From: Combretum micranthum
Taxonomy: Eukaryota > Streptophyta > Magnoliopsida > Myrtales > Combretaceae
Reading direction: 5' to 3'
DNA length: 64,000 bases
NCBI GenBank assembly: GCA_024138025.1
Contig: JAMXBD010001585.1
Span: 273,557-337,556, forward strand
Both the position numbers and the translations under genes were made by a program. Positions 47,019 to 57,863 of this stretch are shown here, one piece after another. The notes beneath the pieces are model-generated. The model had not been told where the DNA came from and made no database searches. It was given only the letters and a program-made list of their open reading frames with translations. How positions within the stretch are numbered: the first letter of the stretch is position 1; every line of letters starts with the position of its first letter.

Positions 47019-47507
47019 TCACCATAGCTGTCTCTCCTTCCTCAGCATACTCATCGAAGAAGCTGGCTTCAAAAGATATGATTCGTTGTACTCAAAAGGA
47101 TTCTTTGTGGCGGGAATGAATACATCTTTCCCTTTCCAATGACCCTTCATACACTGATGCAGTGTCGAAGGTATAAGGTTGTGATCATGCAGCCACATCC
47201 TTCCAATGAGTAGGTGGTAGGATACAGGTGCATCAATCACATGAAATCGCATGGAGCTTTGGATTGGTCCAACCTTGAAATCGACATTGATGTATCCCAT
47301 TGTATTTGTGGTCGAATCAGTAAAACTATTAACAGCAATGGGTTGCTTCACGAGCCGCCTCATGTCTATATTCACAGCCTTGAATGTAGACATTGGCATG
47401 ATATTTATAGAGGCACCATTGTCAATGAATGTCCTCTTGACATGATGTCCGTTGAGTGTGCTTTCAACGTATAATGGGCGGCTGTGGTTGGGATTCTTCA
47501 CGCACAT
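47019..47507 (-). pseudogene. Tat aspartic protease
   Basis: Would cleave the gag-pol polyprotein. The blocks RPLYVESTLNGHHVKRTFID, NGASINIMPMSTFKAVNI, MGYINVDFKVGPI and YHLLIGRMWLHDHNLIPSTL are the retropepsin core as found in plant Ty3/gypsy elements. The catalytic triad reads D-N-G rather than the usual D-(T/S)-G, and the same DNG appears in the copy at 2.6-2.8 kb, so it is ancestral to these copies rather than a new mutation. This frame of 162 codons is open from 47507 to 47019, followed by a KKGKDVFIPATKNPFEYNE-type linker that is frameshifted near 47060. Confidence 0.8.
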
Positions 47508-47729
47508 GTCTGCTTCTGTAAATAAAATTGCATTCTCATGTGTGTGCCATTCTTCGTACAGGTTGTGCTACACTACACTCCCCGTATTGTCTTTTAGAAA
47601 TCTGGGTAAGTGCGGTTGCTGCTGCAATCCGTGCCTCTTCATCAAATCCTAACAAGTCAAAGAACTTCTTGAAGTTGGCATTTTAACAAGGATAGCCACT
47701 GTAGAATCTGTGCCTTGATCATCATTTAC

Positions 47730-49455
47730 TATATTTCCTTTCCTTCTCGTGCCTCGGTCTGTGGCACTTCTTCCTCTTCAGTCCTCAGATCATGGTTAAC
47801 AGCACTTGCCACCCATTGGCATTGTGTGTAGGGAGTGGTTGTTGCGTAGATCATTACCTTCAATGATGAGCTCTCCATTAATGATGAGCTCTCCATCTTT
47901 GACTCGCTCATTGAATATCTTCTTGAGTGTCCAACATTCCTTAGTGGGATGACCTACAGTCCTGTGAAATCTACAAAAATTAGGATCACTCTTTTCAGTT
48001 GCATTAGGAAGGCAATCAACCCTTGGGAGCTTGATGTTATCATCTCTCAACCATTGGTCAAGTACAGTATGAACCTTTCCCATGGGACAAGGGAAAGAGA
48101 GTGCTGGTGGAGCGCTCCTTAACTTATCGTTCCTTGGCTTCTTGGTATCCCTAGAACCTTCTCCCTAGAATGAGCTAACATTTGTAGCTCTCTCTCCAAA
48201 CCTTCCACCTTCTCCACGTTGTCTGGATACGGAGTTGTTGGTCCTTCGCGCATTCTCAACGAGAGCAGCAAAGGAGCATAGATTGAGATTCTCGAGGTGG
48301 ACGGCATATTCAGTGAACATCCCTTGGATGCAGATCTTCACTAGTTCTTTCTCATCACAGATGTCTGAATATCTAATGAACGTTCCCTGAAACGCTCGAT
48401 GTAGTCCATAAGATCTTCCTTCGGCTTCTGTCGTGTTCTTCCCATATCAGTGATGGTGACCCGCTCTTGAGTAGAGAAGAATTTCTCCAAGAACATCTTG
48501 CACATGGTTCCCATGAATCAACTGACCCTGGGGGAGATTGACATACCAAGTGTATGCCTTCTCGGTCAGAGACTTAGAGAATTCTTTTAGCTTTAAGTCA
48601 TCGTCAAACCCGTAGACTTCCAATGTTTCAATGAATTTGAGCAGGTGTTCTTTAGCACTACCTCTCTTGCCATCGAACAACATAAATTTAGGACTAACAT
48701 AGTCCTTTGGATAGGGCTTCGTGACAATCCGGTGATGGTATGGAAGCTTTAAGTCCAGTACTCCTGCAGAGGACTTAGCTTGAATTTCTTTAGATAAATG
48801 TCCAAGTCTTCCTTAGTTATAAAGGATTCCCTTGGCACAAATACTGATGGTACAATTGGTGCAGCTGGGGCAGTTGGCCTAACTGGTGCAACAGGTGGAG
48901 TCAATGTAGTCGGTGCAACTGATGCCACCGGTACAATTGGAGGAGTTGATGCATGAGGAAGATTAGAATTAGGCGAGGGAGCGGTCTCACTCAAGCTGGC
49001 ACGAGAGTGCACATGTGAGGATGACGACCCGCCAAGTTGAGCTCTTGTGTTATCTGTTTCAGGGGCTAGTGGCTGCTCAACTATAACTCGTGGTGATGGG
49101 GTTTGCACATTCATCCCTTGAGGCATATTTGCCTGGATGGTAGGAGCAGTGGCAAGCTGGGATAAGGAGGGGGCGCTTTGCTGCACAACCGGGGCGGGTC
49201 CTGGTAAGGCTATACCTTGGAGTGCATTAGTATTAGCAGCCATCCCTGGTATGAGATAAGTGAGTGCAGTCAAGAACTGGTTTAGAGCTCGGGTGTTCTC
49301 TTGAATGGTTCGTGTCGTCTCTGCATTGCTTTCTTGTATAGCACGGATTACTTGTGCATTGTCAACAATAATGCCTTGCATATCGGCAGTAGGATTAGTG
49401 TTGACATTAGTGTTGGCATCTTCCAATGCTGGCATGTCTGGATCAATAGTATTGG
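47730..49455 (-). pseudogene. Tat gag
   Basis: Structural protein of the element's particle. From its N-terminus at the LTR insertion point: DTNTIDPDMPALEDANTN, AQVIRAIQESNAETTRTIQE, a long proline/alanine-rich linker (about 49260-48850), RESFITKEDLDIYLKKF (about 48800), then FDGKRGSAKEHLLKFIETLE, AYTWYVNLPQGQ (48680-48520), the retrotransposon gag core, then FCRFHRTVGHPTKECWTLKK (about 47990), a CX2...HX4C-like knuckle, followed by KDGELIINGELIIEGN with a small internal duplication (47850-47890). The first codons have been cut off by the family B LTR at 49456. Several frameshifts. Confidence 0.75.
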
Positions 49456-52004
49456 TGTCACGCCCCATAAGGTATCCTATACGTAACAGCCCGCCATATA
49501 CTATAAAAGACTCTCGAATTTCCATCCGAGCCCTTCGGGAGTCTTGTATAAATGTAAAGCGTCCCTTTACGACAATAGAATACTCAATCGATGGAGTTAA
49601 GAAGTTTAATGTGGCATTCATTAGCCATAGATAATAAATCAAAACACATATTTAAACTTTACAAAATCTAAGGGGCATTCCCCTGCAAAATAACATCAAG
49701 TCCATTACAGTCATCCAGAGTCCTTTAGTTTCCAACGGAAGTCTAGACAAAAGCGAAGTAAACTTCTATGGGAAACTCCTATCTCTGGTACCTGAGCTGT
49801 GGCTTGCTTCGGCCTAAGCCAAATGAACTCGTGCTGCAACAAATAAAAGCTATGGGGGCGTAAGCTAACTAGCTTAGTGAGTATAAACTTCCTTATCACA
49901 ATTAAGGCAATTCATTCAAACAAGTGTTTATTCAAGCAAATGTATGCATCAAGCAAATGAGCTCAACAAACATATGACCAGCCGGAAATCATATGTGGAT
50001 GGACTTACGCCCTCCATCCCGGGTTAGCAGATTAACGAATCCTACGGTACGATGCTGTTTAAGCTCACGGTCAATTGAACGATAATTTATTTTATGAATC
50101 ACGATTAACCAACATATTCGTTTTATGGATCACGAAAAACCAACCAATGCTAATGCTGCATCCCCGTCGTGATATGAATGAGTCCAATTATAATTGAAGT
50201 CAAATATATATTAATTCAATTCTTTTAGGTGGCCAACCATTATTCGCAGACAATCAATATAAAATGCTAGCTAATCAATCAATAGCTTAACACCCGGTTT
50301 CGATATTTCTTAAGTTCCATTTCACACATCAACAGCAGACAAATATATAATTCCCATATACCCCATCATACATATCCATTTTTATCTTTGCCTACACCAC
50401 TAGTGCCACTAACAATACATTCACAAACATTAATTGAGAGTGGAAGTAGTACTCACTCGGCCATGGTTCGCCGGTCTTTCAGTAATAGTATTCAGGTGGT
50501 AAGGTATCGTCTTGCTCGGGATCACCTACCAAATAAGAATAATCCTAATAAGAATCTCATCATTTAACTATTCCAAGCTATGCATCTAAACTAGATGAAT
50601 TCAGAATTTGCGCTATTTGCGGAAGCCCCGACTTAAAACGTCCATAACTTGGTCATTTTAACTCGGAATTTCGCAAATTTTATATCGATCTCTATCTACT
50701 TCGAAAGATATATCTATTTCTATTATAATTTTCAAGTTTTGAAAACATTAAGGTCGCGGAACAGTGGGATCAGTTCTGTTCTGTCACTTTTTCAATTCCG
50801 AAAAATCGTTTCGCATATGATAAAAATGTTCCTAGTTGATGATTCATGTATAGATGGTATATGAATGAATTCCTAATATAAATGTCATGAAATGAGCTCA
50901 ATATATGCATGGTTTTGATGATCTTTGATGATGAGCTTTTATGAACTTCTATTTAGTAAGAATTCTATGATAATCACCTATGAAAAGCTATTCTTTCCAA
51001 CTTTACATTTCCTAGTGTTTTTATGATTTTATCCTTGGAATTTACTTACCATCTAAATAAAAATGGGTTCTCAATATCTATATTAATCATGACCTTCATT
51101 TATGCATAAAAATCCACATTTTTCATTGGGTAAATATGTTTTTAAACAAGCTACTCATAAAAATCCGAATTCTGTAAATTTCCTTTTCTTGCAATTTCTT
51201 TGGGAGAAAACTTGTTAATGCATCAAAAATTGAAGCTTCATTATATCTATTATCTAAAGACCTCATTTAACTCATAAAACATCCAATTTAAACTTAAATA
51301 CTAGGTGTTCATGTAGGCATGATTCTAAATTACGAATTTGACTATTAATCCATATATCAATATTTTTCATTCTAACTCCACTACTTGTTTTACATTTTTA
51401 TCATGCCTAAACTCATCTAAACTTATGAAAATCATTCCTTAAGGGCATCTATTACATATACCTTCCAATTTTTATGAAAAACATGAATTTTAAAGTGGTT
51501 TTAGTGGTCTTTAAGGTAGGGTTCTAAATCCATCCGAATTTCCAACAAATCATTTCTAACAAAACCTTTTCTTTTTCAATTTTCTTGCCTTCTATACATG
51601 GAGATCTACTATCTAACATATCTATACATAAGTAAGGTTACATTTTTATGATCATCAATTCATGAAAATCCAAAGTAACCATATGGACATGAATGTAGAT
51701 GAAGATATAAATGTCTAAACACTAGATCTACTAAATATAATGCATGAATCATGAGTTTCATGGCATGAACATCAATATATACGCAAGATATCTACTTTAC
51801 ATGCATGAACAAGATAATATCTCAACAAAAACTCATTTAAACATTAGATCCATATCTTGTGATGGCTTAGTATTCTTGTTCAAGTGTTTTCATGTCCCTA
51901 ACATATGCTCATTGGGATTAAATGGGAAAACACACAAGAAATGGCTTTGTCATTGCAAGATTTAGGAAGAACAAAGCTTAAAATCAACATACCAATAGAG
52001 ATTG
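49456..52004 (-). mobile_element. Family B LTR fragment, 3' part
   Basis: Starts TGTCACGCCCC on the plus strand at 49456 (LTR 3' end on the minus strand). It matches the other copies throughout: TAGCTTAGTGAGTATAAA near 49880 against 6090 and the inverse of 12290; CACTAGTGCCACTAACAATAC near 50395; CATAACTTGGTCATTTTAAC at 50644 against 6902. The 5' 1.5-2 kb, including the TATA box, is missing: similarity stops where the Tat LTR begins at about 52005. The gag start and primer-binding site that should lie between gag and LTR are also gone, so insertion was followed by a deletion. Confidence 0.7.
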
Positions 52005-53000
52005 TGTGGGTATGAATCCGGATGCAACGATCATGTGCGTGTCGCTTGACTATCGCGCTACGCGTGACCTAGGGAAATAGCACGTAATAGGATGATCAAG
52101 AGATTATCGTGTAGGGAGGAGGAGTAGTCAATCTCAATAGGCTCTAACACACGTGTGATAGGCGAGGGAGCTATTGAGCATCAACCTCACTAAGTACCAC
52201 GAATATCGTGTACGTTCTTGAGTGAGTCAAGTAATCGATTCACAAAAATGGAAATCCGGTAGCACAACGGTGTTCGTCCAAGATTTCACCTTATCCAAAT
52301 GAAGTAAGGACTAAGGTATTTATAGAGAATCTGGCTGTCGATGTCGTTCGTCAGATGAGACAGACAACCAACGGCCAGCATGAGTCCCTCTCATTATGGA
52401 TATGAATATGGGTTCCCTTATGGACCTAGGCCCATCAAGGCCTTCATTTCCAATGTGTGTGAGCCAACTTGAGAAAGGTTGGAATTGGGTAGGCCAATTC
52501 CAACGGGCCCTACTCCAAGCCTTCCATGCCAATTCTCCCATGATCATCCCAACTGGATTGGGCCTAACTCTTTAAGCCCTGTCACATTAGCCCAAAGAGT
52601 TAAATCCAAATAAGAATTAGGCTCAAGACCTTTGTAATCAAATCTGTACATCTACATTTTGCCCCCTGACCAAAGTCCTTCGGGTTTCATCGGAGGGGTT
52701 TGGGCATTATTTCAAGCCCTTTCGAATGACAAAAGTCTCATCCAGCGCATGTGCGCTATAACTTAGCTGCACTGCTGCTTGGTGTGTTAATTTCTTAATG
52801 GCTTGCAATGTAGGAATCTGGTGCAACATCGTCAAATAATTAAATTCTTTTGAGAGATATTCCTGTAGTATCATCTAATGAGCATATTGTCTGATATTGA
52901 AATTATACCATCCCTGAAACAATAGTGTATCGGCATGTTTTCCTTTGTATATGAATTCATCTTTCGCTTCTGTTCCATATAAATGATCCTTCTCGGCGAG
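52005..53000 (-). mobile_element. Tat 5' LTR (right end uncertain)
   Basis: Begins TGTGGGTATGAATCCGG on the plus strand and aligns with 35122-36050: TGCGTGTCGC, GCGTGACCTAGGGAAATAGC, GGGAGGAGGAGTAGTC, CTTGAGAAAGGTTGGAATTG, CAACGGGCCCTACTCCAAGC, AAGCCCTGTCACATTAGCCC, CATTTTGCCCCCTGACC and TTTGGGCATTATTTCAAG. The two LTRs are clearly diverged by eye, arguing for an old insertion. Similarity is not obvious beyond about 52850. Confidence 0.6.
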
Positions 53001-53338
53001 TTAATTTTACTTGCGTTTTATAGAGTCTTTGATCATACTTAACTTGTTAGTCTCGACTTTATACTTGATTGAGTATCATCAAGCTAATGGATGCATTATA
53101 CTACCACTTCTTGTCCAATAAATATTGCAACGCCAGTCCCCATGGACATCAGTAAGTTTGTTATGACTGAGTAGACCTTTTCCCTCAATTTTGGCAATAC
53201 ACATAGCTTGAAATATCTTGAAATAAGTCGGACGACATATAGAACATCTGGTAATATCTCATTGCGCATGGCCTTTTATTAATACATCCCAACATTCCGG
53301 TCCTAAAGAGATCAATCTTACCCTCTCTGCATAAGTAG

Positions 53339-53716
53339 TTAATCAAAAGCCATACGTAATGTCATCTGGGGCGTATTCACGAGTAAGCATTCAGTTGAAT
53401 AGTTTTGCAGCCTCATGGATTCAATTGATCTTGCATAGACCAATAATAACATTGTCAAATGTTTGAGCATCAAGAGAACAGCCCATAAGATACATTTCCT
53501 CCATAAGAAACATCTCCCAAGAAGGACTATAAGTTTCATGTAGGTCCCTTCTTTTGGTGCATAAAATGGTTGATCCTTGAGCATTGCAAATACCTCAAGT
53601 GCTTGAGTCCATTGTTTCTTAGCAATACGATCAGACAACTCTTCAGTAACAGTATTAACCCAAGCTTTACCATTGCTCTTCTTGTATATTGGATGAACAC
53701 TAAGAAGTCCGAGCAC
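53339..53716 (-). pseudogene. Fragment of a P-class PPR gene (At3g06430/At5g48730-like)
   Basis: One open frame reading KAWVNTVTEELSDRIAKKQW, TQALEVFAMLKDQPFYAPKE, GTYMKLIVLLGRC, then drifting out of the family frame after a frameshift near 53500 (the later LLVNTPQMTLRMAFD belongs to another frame). These blocks resemble the N-terminal region of organelle-targeted P-class PPR proteins such as Arabidopsis At3g06430 or At5g48730, from memory. It has no transit peptide and no further repeats. It is the leftmost piece of the same-strand gene-fragment cluster. Confidence 0.65.
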
Positions 53717-53957
53717 AGTATTTTATAATAACCATTTTTTTTAATCCATGAACGTTTCCAGCAACATTTTGTTTTAAGAAGTATTTCAGATGTCTATTTA
53801 TGCCCTTAATTCTCCTTTTCTCCATATTTCGAGCTATTTAAGATAGCATCAATAATTTACTGCTCAATCTGCAATATGTTTTCTGCTTTATTGCAGTGGA
53901 GCTGCAGTGGACCGCTTTTAGAATTTTCTCATTAGGAACTTGATCTTTCATGCAATT

Positions 53958-54488
53958 TCAACTCTGTGGCACTTCAGGATGATCATGCTCAAGGCCAACG
54001 AAGTACCAGCATTGTGGCTTTAATACATGTGTAAAATGTAATGAAGCCTTCCTCCCCTTCCCACTGCCGCATTCAACCACTAGAAACTGGGCATGAAAGT
54101 ATGCCTCCACTCCCTGATTATCAGCAGATAAGAAACTGAACAGCCTTGGCATATGTGCAGTGCCTTCACCAGCAAGAGCACTGGCAGCAACAGTAGCAGA
54201 CATTGCTGATGATTTGCCTGATTTGGCAACAGCAGTAGCAGCAATTGCAGCTGCGGCAATTGCTGCATTTAGTATATCTGCAAATGACTCAATATATATC
54301 CATGTTGCAAAGGAATAGCCATTTATAAAAGGCTAATGTCTCTCTTTAGGGCCAAGTAAACCAGAGCTTTCACCATCAAACTCAAAGGTACAAGCTGGCC
54401 CCTTAGACTCCTTGCCACCCATTGCCTTCTCTAGAGCAAGCCTTAACCGTTTGGACCATATGGTGTTCAGTGTTCTTGTAATAATTTG
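53958..54488 (-). pseudogene. SPI-like: SPIRRIG (BEACH-domain protein) gene fragment
   Basis: Blocks [59 protein letters not shown], then an alanine-rich stretch [40 protein letters not shown] and [20 protein letters not shown] match the middle of plant SPIRRIG, a very large BEACH-domain protein of membrane trafficking and P-body function. Only about 165 residues of a protein of more than 3,500 are present. One stop (near 54340) breaks it. After GLEH the match ends abruptly with DHPEVPQS, possibly at an exon border. There is no BEACH domain or neighbouring exon, so this is a copied piece, not the gene. Confidence 0.8.
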
Positions 54489-54626
54489 AACCATTTATGT
54501 AAATCAATGACACACAATGAAAGCCCTCCTAAGTGCTGAATGCAATAGAATAAAGGAGTTTCATCCCATCTTCTCTGATCAGACGAACTACTTTCCTGAA
54601 TAAAAAATCTTCTCTGCTGATACCAA

Positions 54627-54894
54627 AAGAACACCTAAAAGACCAGCCGTGGAGCACATTGCTCTATTTCTAGCGCAAGCTCTTAATATTGCAAGTAACC
54701 CAAAGGAGATGAGTTGGGGTCCATTGGATGGTAATACGATTGTGACCATGGTTGACACTCATCCTGAAGTGGATCAGCATGCATCATACGTTGTAGATAC
54801 CATCCTCCACATCAATGTTCCCGTGACTTATGCTACTCAGTTCTCTTGGTATGCCCAGCAGAATGTCAAAGGAGCACCCAATTTATTAATATGA
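54627..54894 (+). other. Unrecognised open frame on the opposite strand of the fragment cluster
   Basis: Reads KRPAVEHIALFLAQALNIAS, PKEMSWGPLDGNTIVTMVDT, HPEVDQHASYVVDTILHINV, PVTYATQFSWYAQQNVKGAP then stop. The composition looks like real protein (balanced, no low complexity), unlike most chance frames here, but I do not recognise the family. It may be one more captured exon, in the opposite orientation to its neighbours. The region upstream (54489-54626) shows no start signal. Confidence 0.35.
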
Positions 54895-54896
54895 AC

Positions 54897-56694
54897 TTCA
54901 ATAGAGCAGCAACAGCATTTTCTGTATCACCAATTAGTCTGTAACCACTCGTAACAGCATGGTTGTCAAACTCGCGAGTCTACTCGTACGTTTCTACAAG
55001 TTTACGAGTTGATGATGATATTTCGATTCAACTCACATTCAAAATCGTTTTTTGAGTAAACTCGTAAGTAGAATCGTAGAATCGTGAGTAGAAACGGTAG
55101 AATCGGTGGTAGAATCGGTAGTAGAATCGTAAGTAGAATCGTAGTACAATCTTAAAGTTGTAATTTTACACTTTTTTTTTTCTATTTAAACTTTAAAAAT
55201 GCAATCAATTTAATATATTTAAATTTAGGGTTTTTGGAGTTGGTTCTTGATATTTAATCTTAATTTAACTTAATTTTAGTTTTTTTAATATTTTTTTCCT
55301 TTTATTTCCTTTTTTTTGTATTTTTTAGAGAGTTATTTTTTTATGTTATATACTATGATATATTTGAACATTTTGAATGAAAATTAAACTAATATATACA
55401 GTGCTATGTTTTTCCCTTTTTAATAATTTTCTATCTATAAATATATTTGCCATAAATATAATGATTTTTTGTGCAAATATAGTAAACATGAAAATATTCA
55501 TTACTACACAAAACAAGCTACTCACACATGATAATTTAAATGATTTGCAATACATCTTAATAATTATAGATTATGAATCATTATTAAATAAAAATAATTA
55601 TTTAATTATAAAATTGCAGTAAATATATTAATGACAGTATGTGAATTATGATTGATAAAACTTAAATTTTGGTTGTACATAATTAATTTAATACTAAATT
55701 CTTTATTTTCATAATTTATTTAAAGTTTTATTATTTTAGTAAGTACATCAATAGTTTTTGTAAGTAAATTTACATTAGTTGTAGAATCTTACGATTCTAC
55801 GTTTCGATTTTACGTTCCGATTCTATGGACCCCTTAGCGATTCTAGGTAGAAACTCGAGTTTGACAACCATGCGTAACAGCATTCCAAGAAACTATATTT
55901 TGAAGATTGCCCATTTCCTCAAATACGCAAGCAACATGTGTCACAATTCCACATTTGGAGTATGCAAATATTAGACAGTTTTGGATTGATACATGGTGCA
56001 AAATACCACATTTGAAGCAATAACAACGGAGTTGCTTGCAAAGTTGAAATGTGGCAAGTTCTGTACAAGCAGATAGAATACTGACAAATGCAACTGAATC
56101 AAGGAAAAAGTTCTCTGTCAGTCTTGCTGTTATCCAGAGATCCGGAGCCTCTTGGTGAAGCTTGCAATGGACATAGGCTGAAATCATTGCTGTCCAAGAA
56201 ACCATGCTTTTTTCTTTAACGTGTTTAAAAACTGCTCTTGAAGACTCTATATCACCACTTCACTGCATTCCTTCTCATCTCAGCAAAAAGCTTTAAGACA
56301 TCAAGGACACATCCAAACTGAAGAAATAAGCCCATCATTAATGTCCAGCTGCAAGTATCTTAATGATCAGTCCTTGTGTACAATCACATAGCACCTGCAA
56401 CCCCAAAACATTGCATGCCTTAACAATAGGCAAAACAGTCAGCTCACCCAGTATAATACTCAACCTTCTGAATTGATTGGACCACGATATAGCATCTTCA
56501 GAAAGCTCATTACGCACAAATCCTGATAGGATTGCATTGCATGATACTAAGTTTGGGTCTTCTAAGTCCTCAAACACTTTACAAGCATCATTTATATCTC
56601 CACCTCTAGTATAAGCATCCAGCAAGGCAGTTCCAACAATCAAATTACAACTTTGCCCAAGCTTATATCCTTGTAATCTTGCTTGCATAGTCAT
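54897..56694 (-). pseudogene. PLS-class PPR gene fragment, split by a hAT MITE
   Basis: PPR repeats read from the right: GYKLGQSCNLIVGTALLDAY, DACKVFEDLEDPNLVSCNAI, LSGFVRNELSEDAI (56690-56480), then VSWTAMISAYVHCKLHQEA, DSVAFVSILSACTELATFQL, VSIQNCLIFAYSKCG, NLQNIVSWNAVT (56205-55875). The frame is interrupted by the MITE (54958-55872) and continues cleanly on its left side as SGYRLIGDTENAVAALL. The alternating P, L and S motifs with VSWNA(V/M)I are typical of organelle RNA-editing PPR proteins. A frameshift and short gap occur at 56206-56340. No E or DYW domain and no N-terminus are present. Confidence 0.7.
54958..55872. mobile_element. hAT-type MITE, 915 bp, with perfect 8-bp target duplication
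   Basis: Left end CATGGTTGTCAAACTCG (54958) and right end CGAGTTTGACAACCATG (55872) are exact 17-bp inverted repeats. The flanks CGTAACAG at 54950-54957 and 55873-55880 are identical, an 8-bp duplication as made by hAT transposases. The interior is AT-rich and non-coding. Subterminal arrays of GTAGAATCG (55068-55152) recur in inverse form (CGATTCTAC) at 55786-55830. The host is a PPR reading frame that continues on both sides, so the insertion postdates that fragment. Confidence 0.9.
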
Positions 56695-57038
56695 AGGTGA
56701 TATGGTATTCTTACTCCAGTGATGTCAGTTCTGTCCGCGGTATTAGGATTACAAGTAATAGAAAAGAAATTAACGAATGGCGAACTTCTCTTGATTGCAC
56801 GTGTTATATTGGTGGGACTATTTTTTTTTTTACATTTTGTTCATATAAGCCTCAGAAGAGAAAGCACAACGTAGCATAGAGTAATAATAGGAAGTGGATA
56901 GCTTGCTAGAGATGGAGAGATGATCTACTTCTGAAGTATTAAAATTAACCGATGCATTTTCGGAGACTGGAGGATTAAACCACATGTTTGTCAAGGGCAT
57001 GCTACTGTCCAAACAATCTCATCTACATTCCACTAGTA
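56695..57038. other. Junction segment between two PPR fragments
   Basis: About 340 bp without a recognisable gene on either strand. It contains a T run (56820-56832). It separates PPR fragments of different classes, so a junction between source genes lies here. Confidence 0.35.
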
Positions 57039-57608
57039 CTAGAGCATGTTTTCAAATATTGATTTAGCCTTCTCAAACTGGCCCACCTGACAGAGCGAGG
57101 AGATGAGTGCCTTAAACATTGGTAACTTAAGTGTAAAGTCTCCACCGAGAATTAAGATGAAGGTTTGCAAAGCCAGTTCAATTTCTAAGTTTCTGCAATG
57201 AGTAATTAACAGAGAATAATAGATGTCCTTGCTTGGAGACAGTCCTTTCTTTTTCATGTGATCCACCAACTGCATTGCATCAACAGATTTCCCTTGCCTA
57301 CACAAGCTACTGATCAAAGTGCTGTATATGTTGACATTGGGTTCACAGCCCATCTCAGTCAAGCGAGTTAACATTTGGAATATCAAATCAATTGTGGCGC
57401 ACCTCTCATCTGACCTACAATTATAGACAGTCTCATTTTGAGCCACAACCTGTTCTGAGAGCAGCTGACATTCCTTTTGCAGACCTTTCAGCAAAACCTG
57501 ATATGTTCCATAGCTCGACTCACAGTATGCATCGATCATTCGTTTAAAAATACAAAATGCATGATCTAGCCCACCAGCCATCACAAAGCCATCTATCAAT
57601 GAAGACAA
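57039..57608 (-). pseudogene. P-class PPR gene fragment (At5g65560-like)
   Basis: An uninterrupted frame of 189 codons with about five P-type 35-residue repeats: SSLIDGFVMAGGLDHAFCIF, YGTYQVLLKGLQKECQLLSE, EMGCEPNVNIYSTLISSLCR, VDHMKKKGLSPSKDIYYSLL, LPMFKALISSLCQVGQFEKA. The insert QVVAQNETVYNCRSDE between repeats is also a feature of the Arabidopsis At5g65560 type, from memory, which lets the source gene be named. It corresponds to the C-terminal half of such a protein. There is no transit peptide; reading upstream of 57608 breaks at once. The open frame may simply mean a recent copy. Confidence 0.7.
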
Positions 57609-57863
57609 TTGCTTTCACTTGCATTTTTTGTTAAATCAAGACCAAACAAAATTTCACGTATGACAATTGCCTGCAAATATGGATAATCTTTGTAAATGCG
57701 GCATGTGAAGGATTACATATATCGCCCAATGACATTTTCCCAAACAAAGTAGCTATGAAACAAGTGCCATGTCAATAATATGAAGTGCATTAGAATTGAA
57801 AGTCCTAATTGTTTCCAGAATTGCTCTGTGGTGCAACGATCATGTAACAGGCGACAGGGTAAC

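Larger units (their letters stand above)
35122..53000 (-). mobile_element. Large Tat-lineage Ty3/gypsy retrotransposon with antisense PMD gene
   Basis: Composite element in minus orientation. From right to left: 5' LTR (from 52005), gag, protease, RT, RNase H, second (archaeal-type) RNase H, integrase ending near 43140, a 0.7-kb spacer, an antisense spliced PMD gene (39578-42423 on plus), a 3.5-kb AT-rich stretch, and a 3' LTR (35122 to about 36050). The double RNase H places it in the Tat lineage, in which extra genes, often antisense, are documented between pol and the 3' LTR. A 2.55-kb family B LTR fragment has replaced the gag start and primer-binding site. The outer (U3) ends of both LTRs are not certain, so the right limit is approximate. 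Confidence 0.7.
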
